From NCBI RefSeq assembly GCF_050003625.1, contig NC_134401.1:72204442-72268441 (forward strand): a DNA stretch of 64,000 nucleotides, given 5' to 3'. The notes under the pieces are model-generated. The model was not told the origin of the DNA and made no database searches. It saw nothing but the letters and a program-made list of their open reading frames with translations. This DNA comes from Haematobia irritans. Lineage: Eukaryota; Arthropoda; Insecta; Diptera; Muscidae. Positions 15,085 to 25,437 of this stretch are shown piece by piece. Within the stretch, counting starts at the first letter, position 1, and the number at the start of each line of letters is the position of its first letter. Both the position numbers and the translations under genes were made by a program.

Positions 15085-15645
15085 AATCATTCAATTTCAA
15101 TCACAAAGGTGATTGAATCAATGACATGTGTAATTGGAAACGGAAAAATTTTCAATCACGTTTGTAATTGAAACTTATTTCCGAATTGATTAACAAATTG
15201 ATTGAATCAATTAATATTTTAATTGGAAACGTAACAAATATCAATCATTTTTTTAATTGGTTTTTATTCGGATTTGATTAAATAATTAATTGAATCAACT
15301 AACATATTAATTGAATCCGTTTCCAAATTCAGTTAAATGTTTAATTGAAAAAATTTTGGTGATAATTTTTTGTGTGTAGGGATCGGCAAGTATAATTGTA
15401 GTAGCAATTCCTTTGGGAACGGATAAATTTTCAATTACGAGTGTAATTGAAAATTATTTCGGAATTGATTAACAAATTAATTGAATCAATTAATATTTTA
15501 ATTGGAAACGTAACAAACAACAATCATTTTTTAATTGGTTTTTGTTCGGATTTGATTAAATAATTAAATGAATCAATTAAGATATTAATTGAATCCGTTT
15601 CCAAATTCAATAATTTGAGAAATTTTCGGTGACATTTTTTTCTGT
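15085..15645. repeat. Direct-repeat element rich in aattgattcaatt words
   Basis: Two related copies in direct order, about 15110-15370 and 15425-15640, sharing an aattgattaacaaattgattgaat segment, a ggaaacgtaacaaa segment and a ggatttgattaaataatta segment. Many short self-complementary words. Probably a non-autonomous DNA element with an internal duplication; no TIR or TSD pair that I can prove. Confidence 0.55.
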
Positions 15646-16811
15646 CTATAACAAGCCTATGTTAAATTCCTCGATTCTGCTCCAATTTTGCACCACTTGC
15701 GGATCCAAAAAGAACATTATCACTACTTTTTTAACGACGGCTTTTTTCGCTGGGTCATTAACCAAAACAAATGAACTCATACAGCAGTTTTCCTAAACAA
15801 CCCACCTGACCACAACGTTCGTTATCGTATTCGATATAGAAATATTCTCGGGTTTTTCTCGAAGAATGGTTCATCTGTCGTGCTCTTACTGCCAGGAAAC
15901 TCTTCGTTTGCTAGTTATTCGTTAAAGAAGATTTCGCGATGTCTATAATTGATCGTTAGCGAATCTATTTCGAATTTGCTTTCGAGTTCTATAGCATTTC
16001 GGTTTTGAAGGTTTTCTGTACTGTTTTATTCCCATTTTGTTCCCATTATAAGTTGTGTAGTAAAAGAAAAATTTCAAGTTTGTTTTTATTTTATAACAAC
16101 ACAATATGGATAATTATAATACAAAATAAAATAGAACAAAATTATTTTGCGAACAAAATACATATATAGAACAAAATTATCTTGCGAACAAAATACATAA
16201 AATATTTACATTTAGGAATATATGTATATTTAAAGTTATTTAAGGCACTGCATTGACTTCTTTGCGCGGAATTTCTTATTAAGCCGGTCGTGGCTATATC
16301 ATTGAAAAGGACTATAATCAATGAGTAACATTTTCCTCGATAAATAATATATAAATATAAATAAATTACTTACCTCTTTTAGATTCGCTAAGACACTTCA
16401 CCCGCACTTAACAATTTCTTAAGCTGAAATGACTTTTAAATCTCTTTCTTTGTCAAAACAAACATGGCGGAACACCAACAAATAAGCCGAAAAATATTCG
16501 TTATAACTTCGAAACAACGAACGTTCGAAATTTTCCTATTATCGAGCATTTCTCTCGAATAATGTGCGCGTTAATAAAAATGTTCGCTTTAGCGAACCTT
16601 CGCCATTTCTCGGCACTTTGGTCGGGTTGGAACATTCAAGCAGTTTCACAGAAACTGCTCTCTTTTGATTCTCTCGCTGTGTATTTCGTCAATCTCCCAG
16701 TTTCCAACTCTATTTCATTCTCTGTAATCTCCCTTTCTCGCTCTCTGAATAAAATAACACAACATATATGTATATGTATGTTTACTCGAAATTTGAAAAT
16801 GTATATATTAA
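15646..16811. other. No recognised gene; small tandem duplication
   Basis: AT-rich DNA. At about 16115-16200 a ~40-bp unit (agaacaaaattattttgcgaacaaaatacata) occurs twice in tandem. A weak ORF at 16562-16819 is not convincing. Confidence 0.5.
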
Positions 16812-17048
16812 CCCTCTAATGCCCCAATTTTTTTGCGAGCTGATTAAGTTTTCAATGTTAACGACTCAAAAGCAAAAAACTAATCAAGAAAAATTTATTT
16901 GGTAAAATTCAGTATATGCTGCAAAGCCTCTTGAACAGTTTCAACTAAGTTTTTATTTTGCCCATTTTGTTGTTGTCTTAAGTGTGTTTTACTAAAAGCT
17001 TCCTTATTAAATGAAGCTTGACTAAAGGCGAGATTGGGCATTAGAGGG
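16812..17048. mobile_element. TTAA-flanked MITE (piggyBac-type signature), copy 1
   Basis: 237-bp element with inverted ends ccctctaatgcccc / gggcattagaggg, flanked by perfect TTAA on both sides (16808-16811, 17049-17052). TTAA duplication plus CCC-starting ends is the piggyBac superfamily signature. No coding capacity, so mobilised in trans if at all. A second copy in opposite orientation is at 32062-32302. Confidence 0.85.
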
Positions 17049-17052
17049 TTAA

Positions 17053-17475
17053 CATATGTTTCCCAAACATTTTATGCTATGCTATGTTTAGACTAATTAA
17101 TAATTCTGACCGAAACAAATTTTGATTACATCGAAACATAGTATTATGAAAAACATATTTTTCTTTGGGCACTATAACTGAGTCAACAGATTTACAACAA
17201 GTTGTAAATGCAAGTTTAGCGGGAAAAAGCCAAGTTGAAACGCTGATTAAAACTTCTTAAAATAGCTAACTTAGCCCGCATGAAGTAAATGTTAGACAAA
17301 CAAAAAATGGCTGAGTAACTACCTATTTAATCCAATTCAGTTCTTGATCGGTTTGAATAGAGGAGTCCATAAATGCCCAGTAAAAAAATGGAAGTTGTGA
17401 CACAAATACTTCTTTAAAAGAGCATCCCGGGATCTTTTATCAATTTTTTTCCAATACCGATGGAGTTATTTTGGA
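17053..17475. other. No recognised gene
   Basis: AT-rich unique-looking flank to the left of the 6.1-kb tandem duplication. Confidence 0.5.
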
Positions 17476-18130
17476 CCAGTCTTAGCAAATACGCTATTTG
17501 GCCGTTTTAAATCACATTTTAAATTCGGAACAATTAAACTAATAGAAAATCAATAAAAAAGGAAATAACAATAAAAATAAAATTGATAATTCCGCCCCGT
17601 GGGAATGTGAACCTGTGCCAGTTGATTTTTTCACTTCCATGGAAGTTTTCTTTAAAGTTCTTTTGCAAATTACGAGAATTTCATCATTTTGTTGATTTTG
17701 AATGGAAAAATTAATTTATAGACAAATATATACCGAAAATAACAAAGTTTAAACTATGTTTAACATAAATACAAATCTTTGAAAAAATATGTGATAACAA
17801 ATTCGCCGCTGGCTAGATTTTAATCTGTGTTCTTTATTTTTTCACTTATACAAATAAAGAACATCTCGAGAAGTAGTTAGAATGTCATAATACGAATTGA
17901 CATTTCGATGTTTTTCGTGGTGCCAACGAACCCACGTTCAACGTCCGCTCGGAGCGAAAGAGTTTTTCGAATTATAAAAATTAAATAATTAGAAGGTTAG
18001 GTTAGGTTAAAGTGGCAGCCCGATTAAGATTCAGGCTCATTTAGACTATTCAGTCCATTGTGATACCACATTAACTAAAAGTACCTATTACATATGGGCA
18101 CTTCTAGTTTTAACCGCTGACCCTTCTCGA

Positions 18131-18433
18131 TTATTTTCTTCTATTGAACCAACCAGATTGTTCCAAAAACATTAGCAGACTGCTTAAGTTAACGTTTTCC
18201 AGGTCCGCCAGTAATCTGAAGCTATATGCCCCTAAAATTTGCTTACGCCTTACACAAAATGCAAGACACTCACATAAGAGATGTTTTATTGATTCCTTTT
18301 CCTCCGCATCATGACAGCTCATACAATAGTCATTATACTTCCCACCAATAGTTTTTGCAAAATCGCCTATCAGGCAGCGACCCGTTGTTGCAGATATCAG
18401 AAGGGATATCTGGCGTCTCGAGAAAACTAGCAT
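18131..18433 (-). pseudogene. LOA-like ORF2 C-terminal remnant
   Basis: Matches the last ~100 residues of the 5996-7537 protein, including the cysteine/histidine stretch (CMSCHDAEEKESIKHLLCEC). Separated from the RNase H piece by frame-disrupting changes between 18433 and 18650, where ~21 nt are missing relative to copy 1. Confidence 0.85.
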
Positions 18434-18649
18434 ATATAGTGTGCGGTTTAAGATTAAATGGGGTCATATTTGCTTGGTGTCGTTACAACCCTTACAATTC
18501 TCCCATCGAACATTTGCCATCATGACAGCCTTCTCACGCAGTAAGAGCTTACAGGTAGCCAGAGGCATACCAACAGATTCTAGTTCCTAGCCTTGCTAGA
18601 TCATCTGCTTCGCAGTTTCCCGGTATGTTCCTATAGCCAGGCACCCATA

Positions 18650-19150
18650 TTAGGTGAATATTGTGCTGCTCAGCCATCTCATTGAGAGATTTGCGGCAGT
18701 CGATGGCTGTTTTCGAGTTGAGGAACTGTTTTCGAGTTGAGGAACACAGGATTTTATTGCAGGTTGACTGTCTGAGTATATATTAATGCCAATATTGCTT
18801 GGAGCATTACTGCTCAGCCAATTCACCACTTCTAATATTTCAGCCTGAAAAACACTACAGTGATCAGGTAATCTTTTCGCTATTCGAAGTTCCACATCTT
18901 TAGAATACACTCCGAAACCCACTTGTCTATCCAATTTGGAGCCATCAGTGTAGAAATCTATATATCTTTTATTCCCCGGGGTCCGCGTACACCACGCCTC
19001 ACTGTTGGGAATTAGAGTCTCAAACTTTTTGTCGAAAAGTGGTCTCGCCAAAGTGTAATCCACTACGTTAGGCACAACTGGCATTATTTTGAGGACCGAA
19101 CTGTGACCGTAACTTTTTTCCGACCACAGCGATAGCTTGCGCAACCGCAC
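18650..19150 (-). pseudogene. LOA-like ORF2 RNase H remnant
   Basis: RNase H region with FYTDGSK, FQAEIL and YSDSQPA visible. Three codons after QAEIL are missing relative to copy 1, and the 18-bp duplication shifts the frame near its C-terminal end, so the last catalytic Asp region is lost. Confidence 0.85.
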
Positions 19151-19514
19151 AGCCGTTTTTGCAGCTGACTATTTGGCCAAAATGTCTAAAGGCAATAGAT
19201 ACAGTATGACATTAAGGGAATTTGTTCCTGTCTTGCTGAATGCACCTGAGATACACAAGCACCCCATCCGTTGAACTTTGTCTAAACTTGTGGTGAAGTG
19301 CCGGCCACCAGACTACAACACCATATAGCATTATAGGTCTAACCAGGGATCCGGATCGGTCCGTTTTTTTCGCTCCGCTCCGCTCCCGCTCCGGAGAAAA
19401 AAAAACCGCTCCGCTCCACGCTCCGCTCCGAGAGAAAAAAAAATCGCTCCGCTCCGCTCCTCTTCGAGAAAATTATAGTACAAACATTGTATGATTTGTT
19501 CAATGGAGTTTTAT

Positions 19515-20172
19515 TTTATTTAGAAAAATCGGGCGGTACATATATGGGAGCTATAGCTAAATCTGAACCGATTTCGATGATTTTTTGCTTATATAGTTAG
19601 TGCTATAGAAGATTACATTTAGCCAACTTTGAGTAAGATCGGTTGATAAATAAGGGTTTTATGACCTAATTTGGCAAAATCGGGCGATACATATATATGG
19701 GACCTATATCTAAATCTGAACCGATTTCGATGAAATTTTCAGACTTAAAGGGTGATACAGAAGATTATTTTGTGCTAAATTTGACGACGATCGGTTAGTA
19801 AAAAAGTGCAACGTGACCCCATTTGTCGAAATCGGGCATCACATATATATGGGAGCTATATCTAAATTTGATCCGATTTCTTCCAAATTCAATAGCGTTC
19901 GTCCTTGTGCCCAAAAAAACTCCCTGTACCAAACTTCATCAAAATCGGTTAATAGTTGCGACCGGAATCCTGTGAACAACAAATACATGGACAGACGGAC
20001 GGATGGACGGACGGACACCAAGCGCTAGATCGACTCAGGATTCTGAGTCAGGTGATTCTGAGTCGATCGGTATATATATTTTATGGGGTCTAAAATCAAT
20101 ATTTCTGGTAGGCACATTTTTTGGCAGATCAAACTTATTATACCCTAACCACTATGTGGTTTAGGGTATAAT
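19515..20172. mobile_element. Helentron-like family B repeat inside hAT
   Basis: Three degenerate units of 'aaatcgggcg..catatatgggagctatatctaaat..gaaccgatttc', then a (GGAC)n run (19990-20018), then a ctcaggattctgagtcaggtgattctgagtc palindromic stretch, ending in ttataccctaaccactatgtggtttagggtataa, a hairpin. Same plan as the DINE-like elements but different sequence. Confidence 0.6.
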
Positions 20173-20962
20173 GACTTTAAAACAATGACTTTAAAATTTT
20201 CATTCATGTTAGGATACACATTTTTATGTCGAATCACTTAGCTACAAGGACAAACGGACTTCATTGAAAAGTTTAGAGACTTCTTCTATTCTAAGCAAAA
20301 TTCTTATTCGTATTTTAAGCATGTGAAATATTTGGCCTCCCGACAATATTCTTTGCGGTGCACCATCTACTATTTAATATGTGATAGAAACCAAATTTAT
20401 GAAAATGGACCAAAATGGACCAAATTCTGTTTGGTCCGACCATCGGACCAAATTTAAAAATTAGAAATCTTTTGGACCAAAAAACGGCAACGCTGATTGG
20501 AATTGAAAGTTTATACACAGAGTAGAAGTAACTACTCCCCGAAAGTTTTTCTTATGTTTTGCAACAGACGTAGAAGAGGTTTTGTTATATTTGTAATGTG
20601 TGTGTGTATGTTTATGTTTGCAACAACCTCCATCGAAATCAGTCCGTGGTATACCTACGAATATTCTTACTCAGATCTAGTGTTACCTAATTTCGCTTTA
20701 TTCCCCCTTTATTGTAAAAATAAATTTTCTAACGGCGTTTTTAAGAAATGTTCGTTCTAAAAAAAAGTAGATAACATGCAATAATACAAATCAAGTCATT
20801 ATTTTTCAATGTGAGAAAAAAATTAAAATAAATGTATATGCGCACATTTTTCAACCAAAATTGAAACTATCCATAATTTTAATTAAATTTTCGAGAACTA
20901 ATATCAGAAATAAGAGAATGCTAGGATATAGTACAATAGGAAAGCAAATGTCAATGTCCTTA

Positions 20963-21226
20963 CACTGAAAAAAAAAGAATTTTTCTTAATTATTAAAGTC
21001 ACGTTGAGCTTACCTCAAAAAATGTTATCTTTCATGTTATGATACACATTTTTAAGTAAAATCACTTAATTATAAGGACATTACAACTTCATTCAAAAGT
21101 TTATTGACTTTTGGACAAGGAAAAAAACTTTATTTTAGAGAAATGCGTCTTCCATGTTAAGCAAAATTTGCATTCTTATTCTAAGGACATGAAATCTTTG
21201 ACTTCACGACAATATTTTTTTCAGTG
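20963..21226. mobile_element. TA-flanked MITE with CACTGAAAA ends, copy 1
   Basis: 264-bp element. Ends CACTGAAAAAAAAA / TTTTTTTCAGTG inverted, flanked by TA on both sides. TA target duplication suggests a Tc1/mariner-type transposase. A diverged relative occupies about 20175-20350 (shared catgttaggatacacattttta and gcaaaattcttattcgtatt words). Confidence 0.75.
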
Positions 21227-21686
21227 TAGAAAACTAAAAAATTAAATATAAATAAGATCGTTTAATTGCATTTATTTGACGTTCATTACAAACATCTTTG
21301 TAGTAATACGGGATGAAATTGATCGAAAGTACTGCTGTTACTTTTACAACTCATACTAGAGATATATTTTGACATTTGCCGTTTTTGAAAACAATTACTA
21401 AAAAAAACGTTGTGTTTTCACCAATGTACGTACGTACAAAAATACACAGTGTAATTTCAAAGTTACACATTTCATTCAAGTAATATTTTATTCGGAGCGG
21501 TTTTTCATTTGGAAACCGCTCCGCTCCCGCTCCGCTCCGGATTTTAGAAATGCCGCTCCCGCTCCGGCAAAAAAAGGGCTTGCTCCGCTCCGGATCCCTG
21601 GGTCTAACCACTGCCGTGTATAGCCAATGCACAATTTTTGGTTTTAGTCCCCACTTTTTCCCTATTGCCTTTTTGCACGAGTATAA

Positions 21687-21919
21687 TGCGCTCTACAGAC
21701 TATCAGTTATTCCGGACGACAGTGCTCGTGTCGAACATATCCCATATATTGTGCACATTATAAGTTAAGTCCGAAGGCATAATCGATACTGCTGCATGTT
21801 TATGGGATCGATAACACATTTACCGATTATTTAGTCATCGCCGACAAGTCGTACACACTGTAAGATTCTTTACAAACACCGACATTCCGTCCGGAATAAC
21901 TAATAGTCTGTAAAGCGCA
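21687..21919. mobile_element. TAA-flanked MITE with 30-bp TIR (PIF/Harbinger-like), copy 1
   Basis: 233-bp insertion in the LINE RT thumb. Inverted ends begin TGCGCTYTACAGACTATYAG and extend ~30 bp with two mismatches. The host LINE sequence (gagtacaaagct in copy 1 at ~7300) is split with TAA on both sides (21684-21686, 21920-21922). A 3-bp TWA duplication fits PIF/Harbinger; superfamily assignment is inference. No ORF. Confidence 0.78.
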
Positions 21920-21924
21920 TAAAG

Positions 21925-22719
21925 CTACCGTTGCTTTCCTCGCCCTTTCTTCAATATTAAGCCAAGGTCCTTTGCACACTCACTAAAGGGAATTTCAATA
22001 CCCCCTAAGGAAATGGGTCTAACAGTGGGAGTTTTGCGATCCTTGCAGTACATGACTAGTTCTGTCTTTGCAGGATTTACCCCAAGACCATTATCTTTCG
22101 CCCATTTCTCAGTCATCCGGAGGGTTCTCTGTATAATATCTCTAACTGTTGATGGGAATTTTCCCCTGACTGTTAGCGCCACATCATCTGCGTATGCCAC
22201 CCCTTGTATCCTTTCTTTTTCTAGGGAAACCAGAAGGTTGTTTATTGCAACATTCCATAGAAGAGGTGATAGAACTCCTCCTTGAGGAGTGCCTCTGTTC
22301 ACATACCTTTGTATGTTTGCTTGTCCTAGTGTGGCTGAAATGCGTCTCTTCCTTAGGAGTTCGTCTAACAGCCTAAGTATACCTGGATCAACATTCAGAG
22401 TTGTCAGTCCACTTAATATCGAGCTCGGATGGACGTTATTGAACTCCCCTTCGATGTCTAGAAACAATACGCTTGTGTATTCTTTGACAGATAGTAAGCT
22501 TTCAATAAAGCTGACTAGTTCATGTAATGCGGTCTCAATAGACGTGCCCTTCGAGTATGCACGCTGTCGTTTCGAGAGCAAACTTGAATCGACGCTAGTT
22601 CTAAGATACATATCTATCATCTTCTCCAGAGTCTTAAGTAGGAATGATGATAAGCTGATTGGTCGGAAATACTTCGCATTCGAGTGAGAAGCTTTTCCCG
22701 CTTTAGGTATGAAAACCAC
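21925..22719 (-). pseudogene. LOA-like ORF2 RT core remnant
   Basis: RT palm/fingers with NAKYFRPISLSSF, FLDIEGEFNNV, GTPQGGVLSPLLW and YADDVALTV. The T-run lost in the 5859 copy is intact here, so palm and thumb are in one frame. The thumb is interrupted by the MITE at 21687-21919 and lacks ~28 nt after AKDLG. Confidence 0.88.
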
Positions 22720-22766
22720 TTTTGATTTCCTCCACTTTCCTGGAATATATGCTAAGTTGATACATC

Positions 22767-23582
22767 CTATATATATATCGCCGACAACCAGGGGATAATT
22801 CTGTCAGCCACCGCTTGTAACTCCGCCGGAGTAATTCCATCAGGTCCGGGGGATTTGAATGATCCAAAGCTATTTAACACCCATTTTATTCTAGATTCTG
22901 ATATAATTTCCTCGATAGGAAACGACGGCTGAGCCACTGTGGCACCGCCAGTACATGGTTCAACTGTCTGATTTCCGGGAAAATGTGTGTCCAATAGTAC
23001 CTCCAGCGTCTCCTCACTGGACGTTGTCCAATTGCCCTCCGATGTTTTAATGAAACCTGGAGCGGAGTTCGTGGATACTAGCACCTTTCGTAGTCTGGAA
23101 ACCTCGGACGTATTCTCAATGCTGCTGCAGTAATCATTCCAAGATTTATGCTGAGCCTTTCTCAGTTCTCGCTTGTATCCTCTCAGATACATCTTGTAAG
23201 CGTCCCACTCCATAGGTGCTCTGGTGGACTTTGCTTTGTTAAAGAGCTTCCTGCACGATTTCCTCATATTACCTAACTTCGTAGACCACCATGGTGGTCG
23301 ATTTTTCCCCCTTGGCTTCCCTCTAGGGCATGCAGCTTTCAGTGAAATGTTGAAGGCCTTAGTAATCCTCTCCACTGTGTGTTCGATAACTTGCACAGTG
23401 CTCATATTTGTCTCTGGTATTTCCGGTATCATCATATTGAACGATTCCCTATACCTATTCCAGTCAGCTTTCCTAACATTTGGCGGAAATATGGTCTTGG
23501 TGGTATGAACATCAAATTTGAAACTGATGTAGCGATGATCTGAGAAGCTATGTTCACTTAAAACTTCATCCAGTCTTAGCAA
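22767..23582 (-). pseudogene. LOA-like ORF2 endonuclease end / RT start remnant
   Basis: Begins with the FSDHRYISF motif of the endonuclease and runs through the linker to KSPGPDGITPAEL of the RT. It is frameshifted from the RT core near 22765, where a tatata expansion replaces the normal sequence. The first few residues of the frame come from unit 2 of the tandem duplication. Confidence 0.86.
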
Positions 23583-24224
23583 ATACGCTATTTGGCCGTT
23601 TTAAATCACATTTTAAATTCGGAACAATTAAACTAATAGAAAATCAATAAAAAAGGAAATAACAATAAAAATAAAATTGATAATTCCGCCCCGTGGGAAT
23701 GTGAACCTGTGCCAGTTGATTTTTTCACTTCCATGGAAGTTTTCTTTAAAGTTCTTTTGCAAATTACGAGAATTTCATCATTTTGTTGATTTTGAATGGA
23801 AAAATTAATTTATAGACAAATATATACCGAAAATAACAAAGTTTAAACTATGTTTAACATAAATACAAATCTTTGAAAAAATATGTGATAACAAATTCGC
23901 CGCTGGCTAGATTTTAATCTGTGTTCTTTATTTTTTCACTTATACAAATAAAGAACATCTCGAGAAGTAGTTAGAATGTCATAATACGAATTGACATTTC
24001 GATGTTTTTCGTGGTGCCAACGAACCCACGTTCAACGTCCGCTCGGAGCGAAAGAGTTTTTCGAATTATAAAAATTAAATAATTAGAAGGTTAGGTTAGG
24101 TTAAAGTGGCAGCCCGATTAAGATTCAGGCTCATTTAGACTATTCAGTCCATTGTGATACCACATTAACTAAAAGTACCTATTACATATGGGCACTTCTA
24201 GTTTTAACCGCTGACCCTTCTCGA

Positions 24225-24527
24225 TTATTTTCTTCTATTGAACCAACCAGATTGTTCCAAAAACATTAGCAGACTGCTTAAGTTAACGTTTTCCAGGTCC
24301 GCCAGTAATCTGAAGCTATATGCCCCTAAAATTTGCTTACGCCTTACACAAAATGCAAGACACTCACATAAGAGATGTTTTATTGATTCCTTTTCCTCCG
24401 CATCATGACAGCTCATACAATAGTCATTATACTTCCCACCAATAGTTTTTGCAAAATCGCCTATCAGGCAGCGACCCGTTGTTGCAGATATCAGAAGGGA
24501 TATCTGGCGTCTCGAGAAAACTAGCAT
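24225..24527 (-). pseudogene. LOA-like ORF2 C-terminal remnant (duplicate)
   Basis: Duplicate of 18131-18433 with identical translation. Confidence 0.85.
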
Positions 24528-24743
24528 ATATAGTGTGCGGTTTAAGATTAAATGGGGTCATATTTGCTTGGTGTCGTTACAACCCTTACAATTCTCCCAT
24601 CGAACATTTGCCATCATGACAGCCTTCTCACGCAGTAAGAGCTTACAGGTAGCCAGAGGCATACCAACAGATTCTAGTTCCTAGCCTTGCTAGATCATCT
24701 GCTTCGCAGTTTCCCGGTATGTTCCTATAGCCAGGCACCCATA

Positions 24744-25244
24744 TTAGGTGAATATTGTGCTGCTCAGCCATCTCATTGAGAGATTTGCGGCAGTCGATGG
24801 CTGTTTTCGAGTTGAGGAACTGTTTTCGAGTTGAGGAACACAGGATTTTATTGCAGGTTGACTGTCTGAGTATATATTAATGCCAATATTGCTTGGAGCA
24901 TTACTGCTCAGCCAATTCACCACTTCTAATATTTCAGCCTGAAAAACACTACAGTGATCAGGTAATCTTTTCGCTATTCGAAGTTCCACATCTTTAGAAT
25001 ACACTCCGAAACCCACTTGTCTATCCAATTTGGAGCCATCAGTGTAGAAATCTATATATCTTTTATTCCCCGGGGTCCGCGTACACCACGCCTCACTGTT
25101 GGGAATTAGAGTCTCAAACTTTTTGTCGAAAAGTGGTCTCGCCAAAGTGTAATCCACTACGTTAGGCACAACTGGCATTATTTTGAGGACCGAACTGTGA
25201 CCGTAACTTTTTTCCGACCACAGCGATAGCTTGCGCAACCGCAC
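24744..25244 (-). pseudogene. LOA-like RNase H remnant (duplicate)
   Basis: Duplicate of 18650-19150 with identical translation. Confidence 0.85.
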
Positions 25245-25437
25245 AGCCGTTTTTGCAGCTGACTATTTGGCCAAAATGTCTAAAGGCAATAGATACAGTA
25301 TGACATTAAGGGAATTTGTTCCTGTCTTGCTGAATGCACCTGAGATACACAAGCACCCCATCCGTTGAACTTTGTCTAAACTTGTGGTGAAGTGCCGGCC
25401 ACCAGACTACAACACCATATAGCATTATAGGTCTAAC

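Larger units (their letters stand above)
19344..21600. mobile_element. hAT-like non-autonomous element, copy 1
   Basis: 2257-bp insertion in the LINE. Ends are the 12-nt inverted repeat CAGGGATCCGGA / TCCGGATCCCTG, flanked by a perfect 8-bp duplication of LINE sequence, GGTCTAAC (19336-19343, 21601-21608). An 8-bp TSD with CAGGG ends is a hAT superfamily signature. Both ends carry arrays of CGCTCC/GCTCCG words (19370-19465 and 21500-21595). No transposase ORF was found; an 87-codon ORF at 20497-20760 resembles nothing. Inside are a family-B repeat and TA-flanked MITE sequences, so it grew by nesting. Confidence 0.88.
17476..23566. repeat. 6.1-kb tandem duplication, unit 1
   Basis: Nearly identical to unit 2 (23570-29628), offset 6094-6095 at the left and 6062 at the right. 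Contains 520 bp of flank, then the LOA-like LINE 3' part with its nested hAT-like and MITE insertions. Its right end is inside the LINE EN-RT ORF, joined through 'cat' (23567-23569) to the start of unit 2. Confidence 0.93.
17995..23566 (-). mobile_element. LOA-like LINE copy 2 (interrupted, 5' end cut by duplication)
   Basis: Same family as 5859-10860. The 3' end (ggttaggttaggtt on this strand) is at 17995. Interrupted by a hAT-like element (19344-21600) and a TAA-flanked MITE (21687-21919). It stops at the tandem duplication junction at 23566. ORF2 is broken by several indels and stops; an 18-bp tandem repeat (gttttcgagttgaggaac) sits at 18710-18746. Confidence 0.9.

Noticed and set aside
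20450..20500. Possible second hAT end (cggcaacgctg)
   Set aside because: Only one end visible and no TSD; could be chance.
20497..20760. 87-codon ORF in the hAT-like element (duplicate at 26592-26855)
   Set aside because: Not transposase-like, low complexity; repeated only by the tandem duplication.
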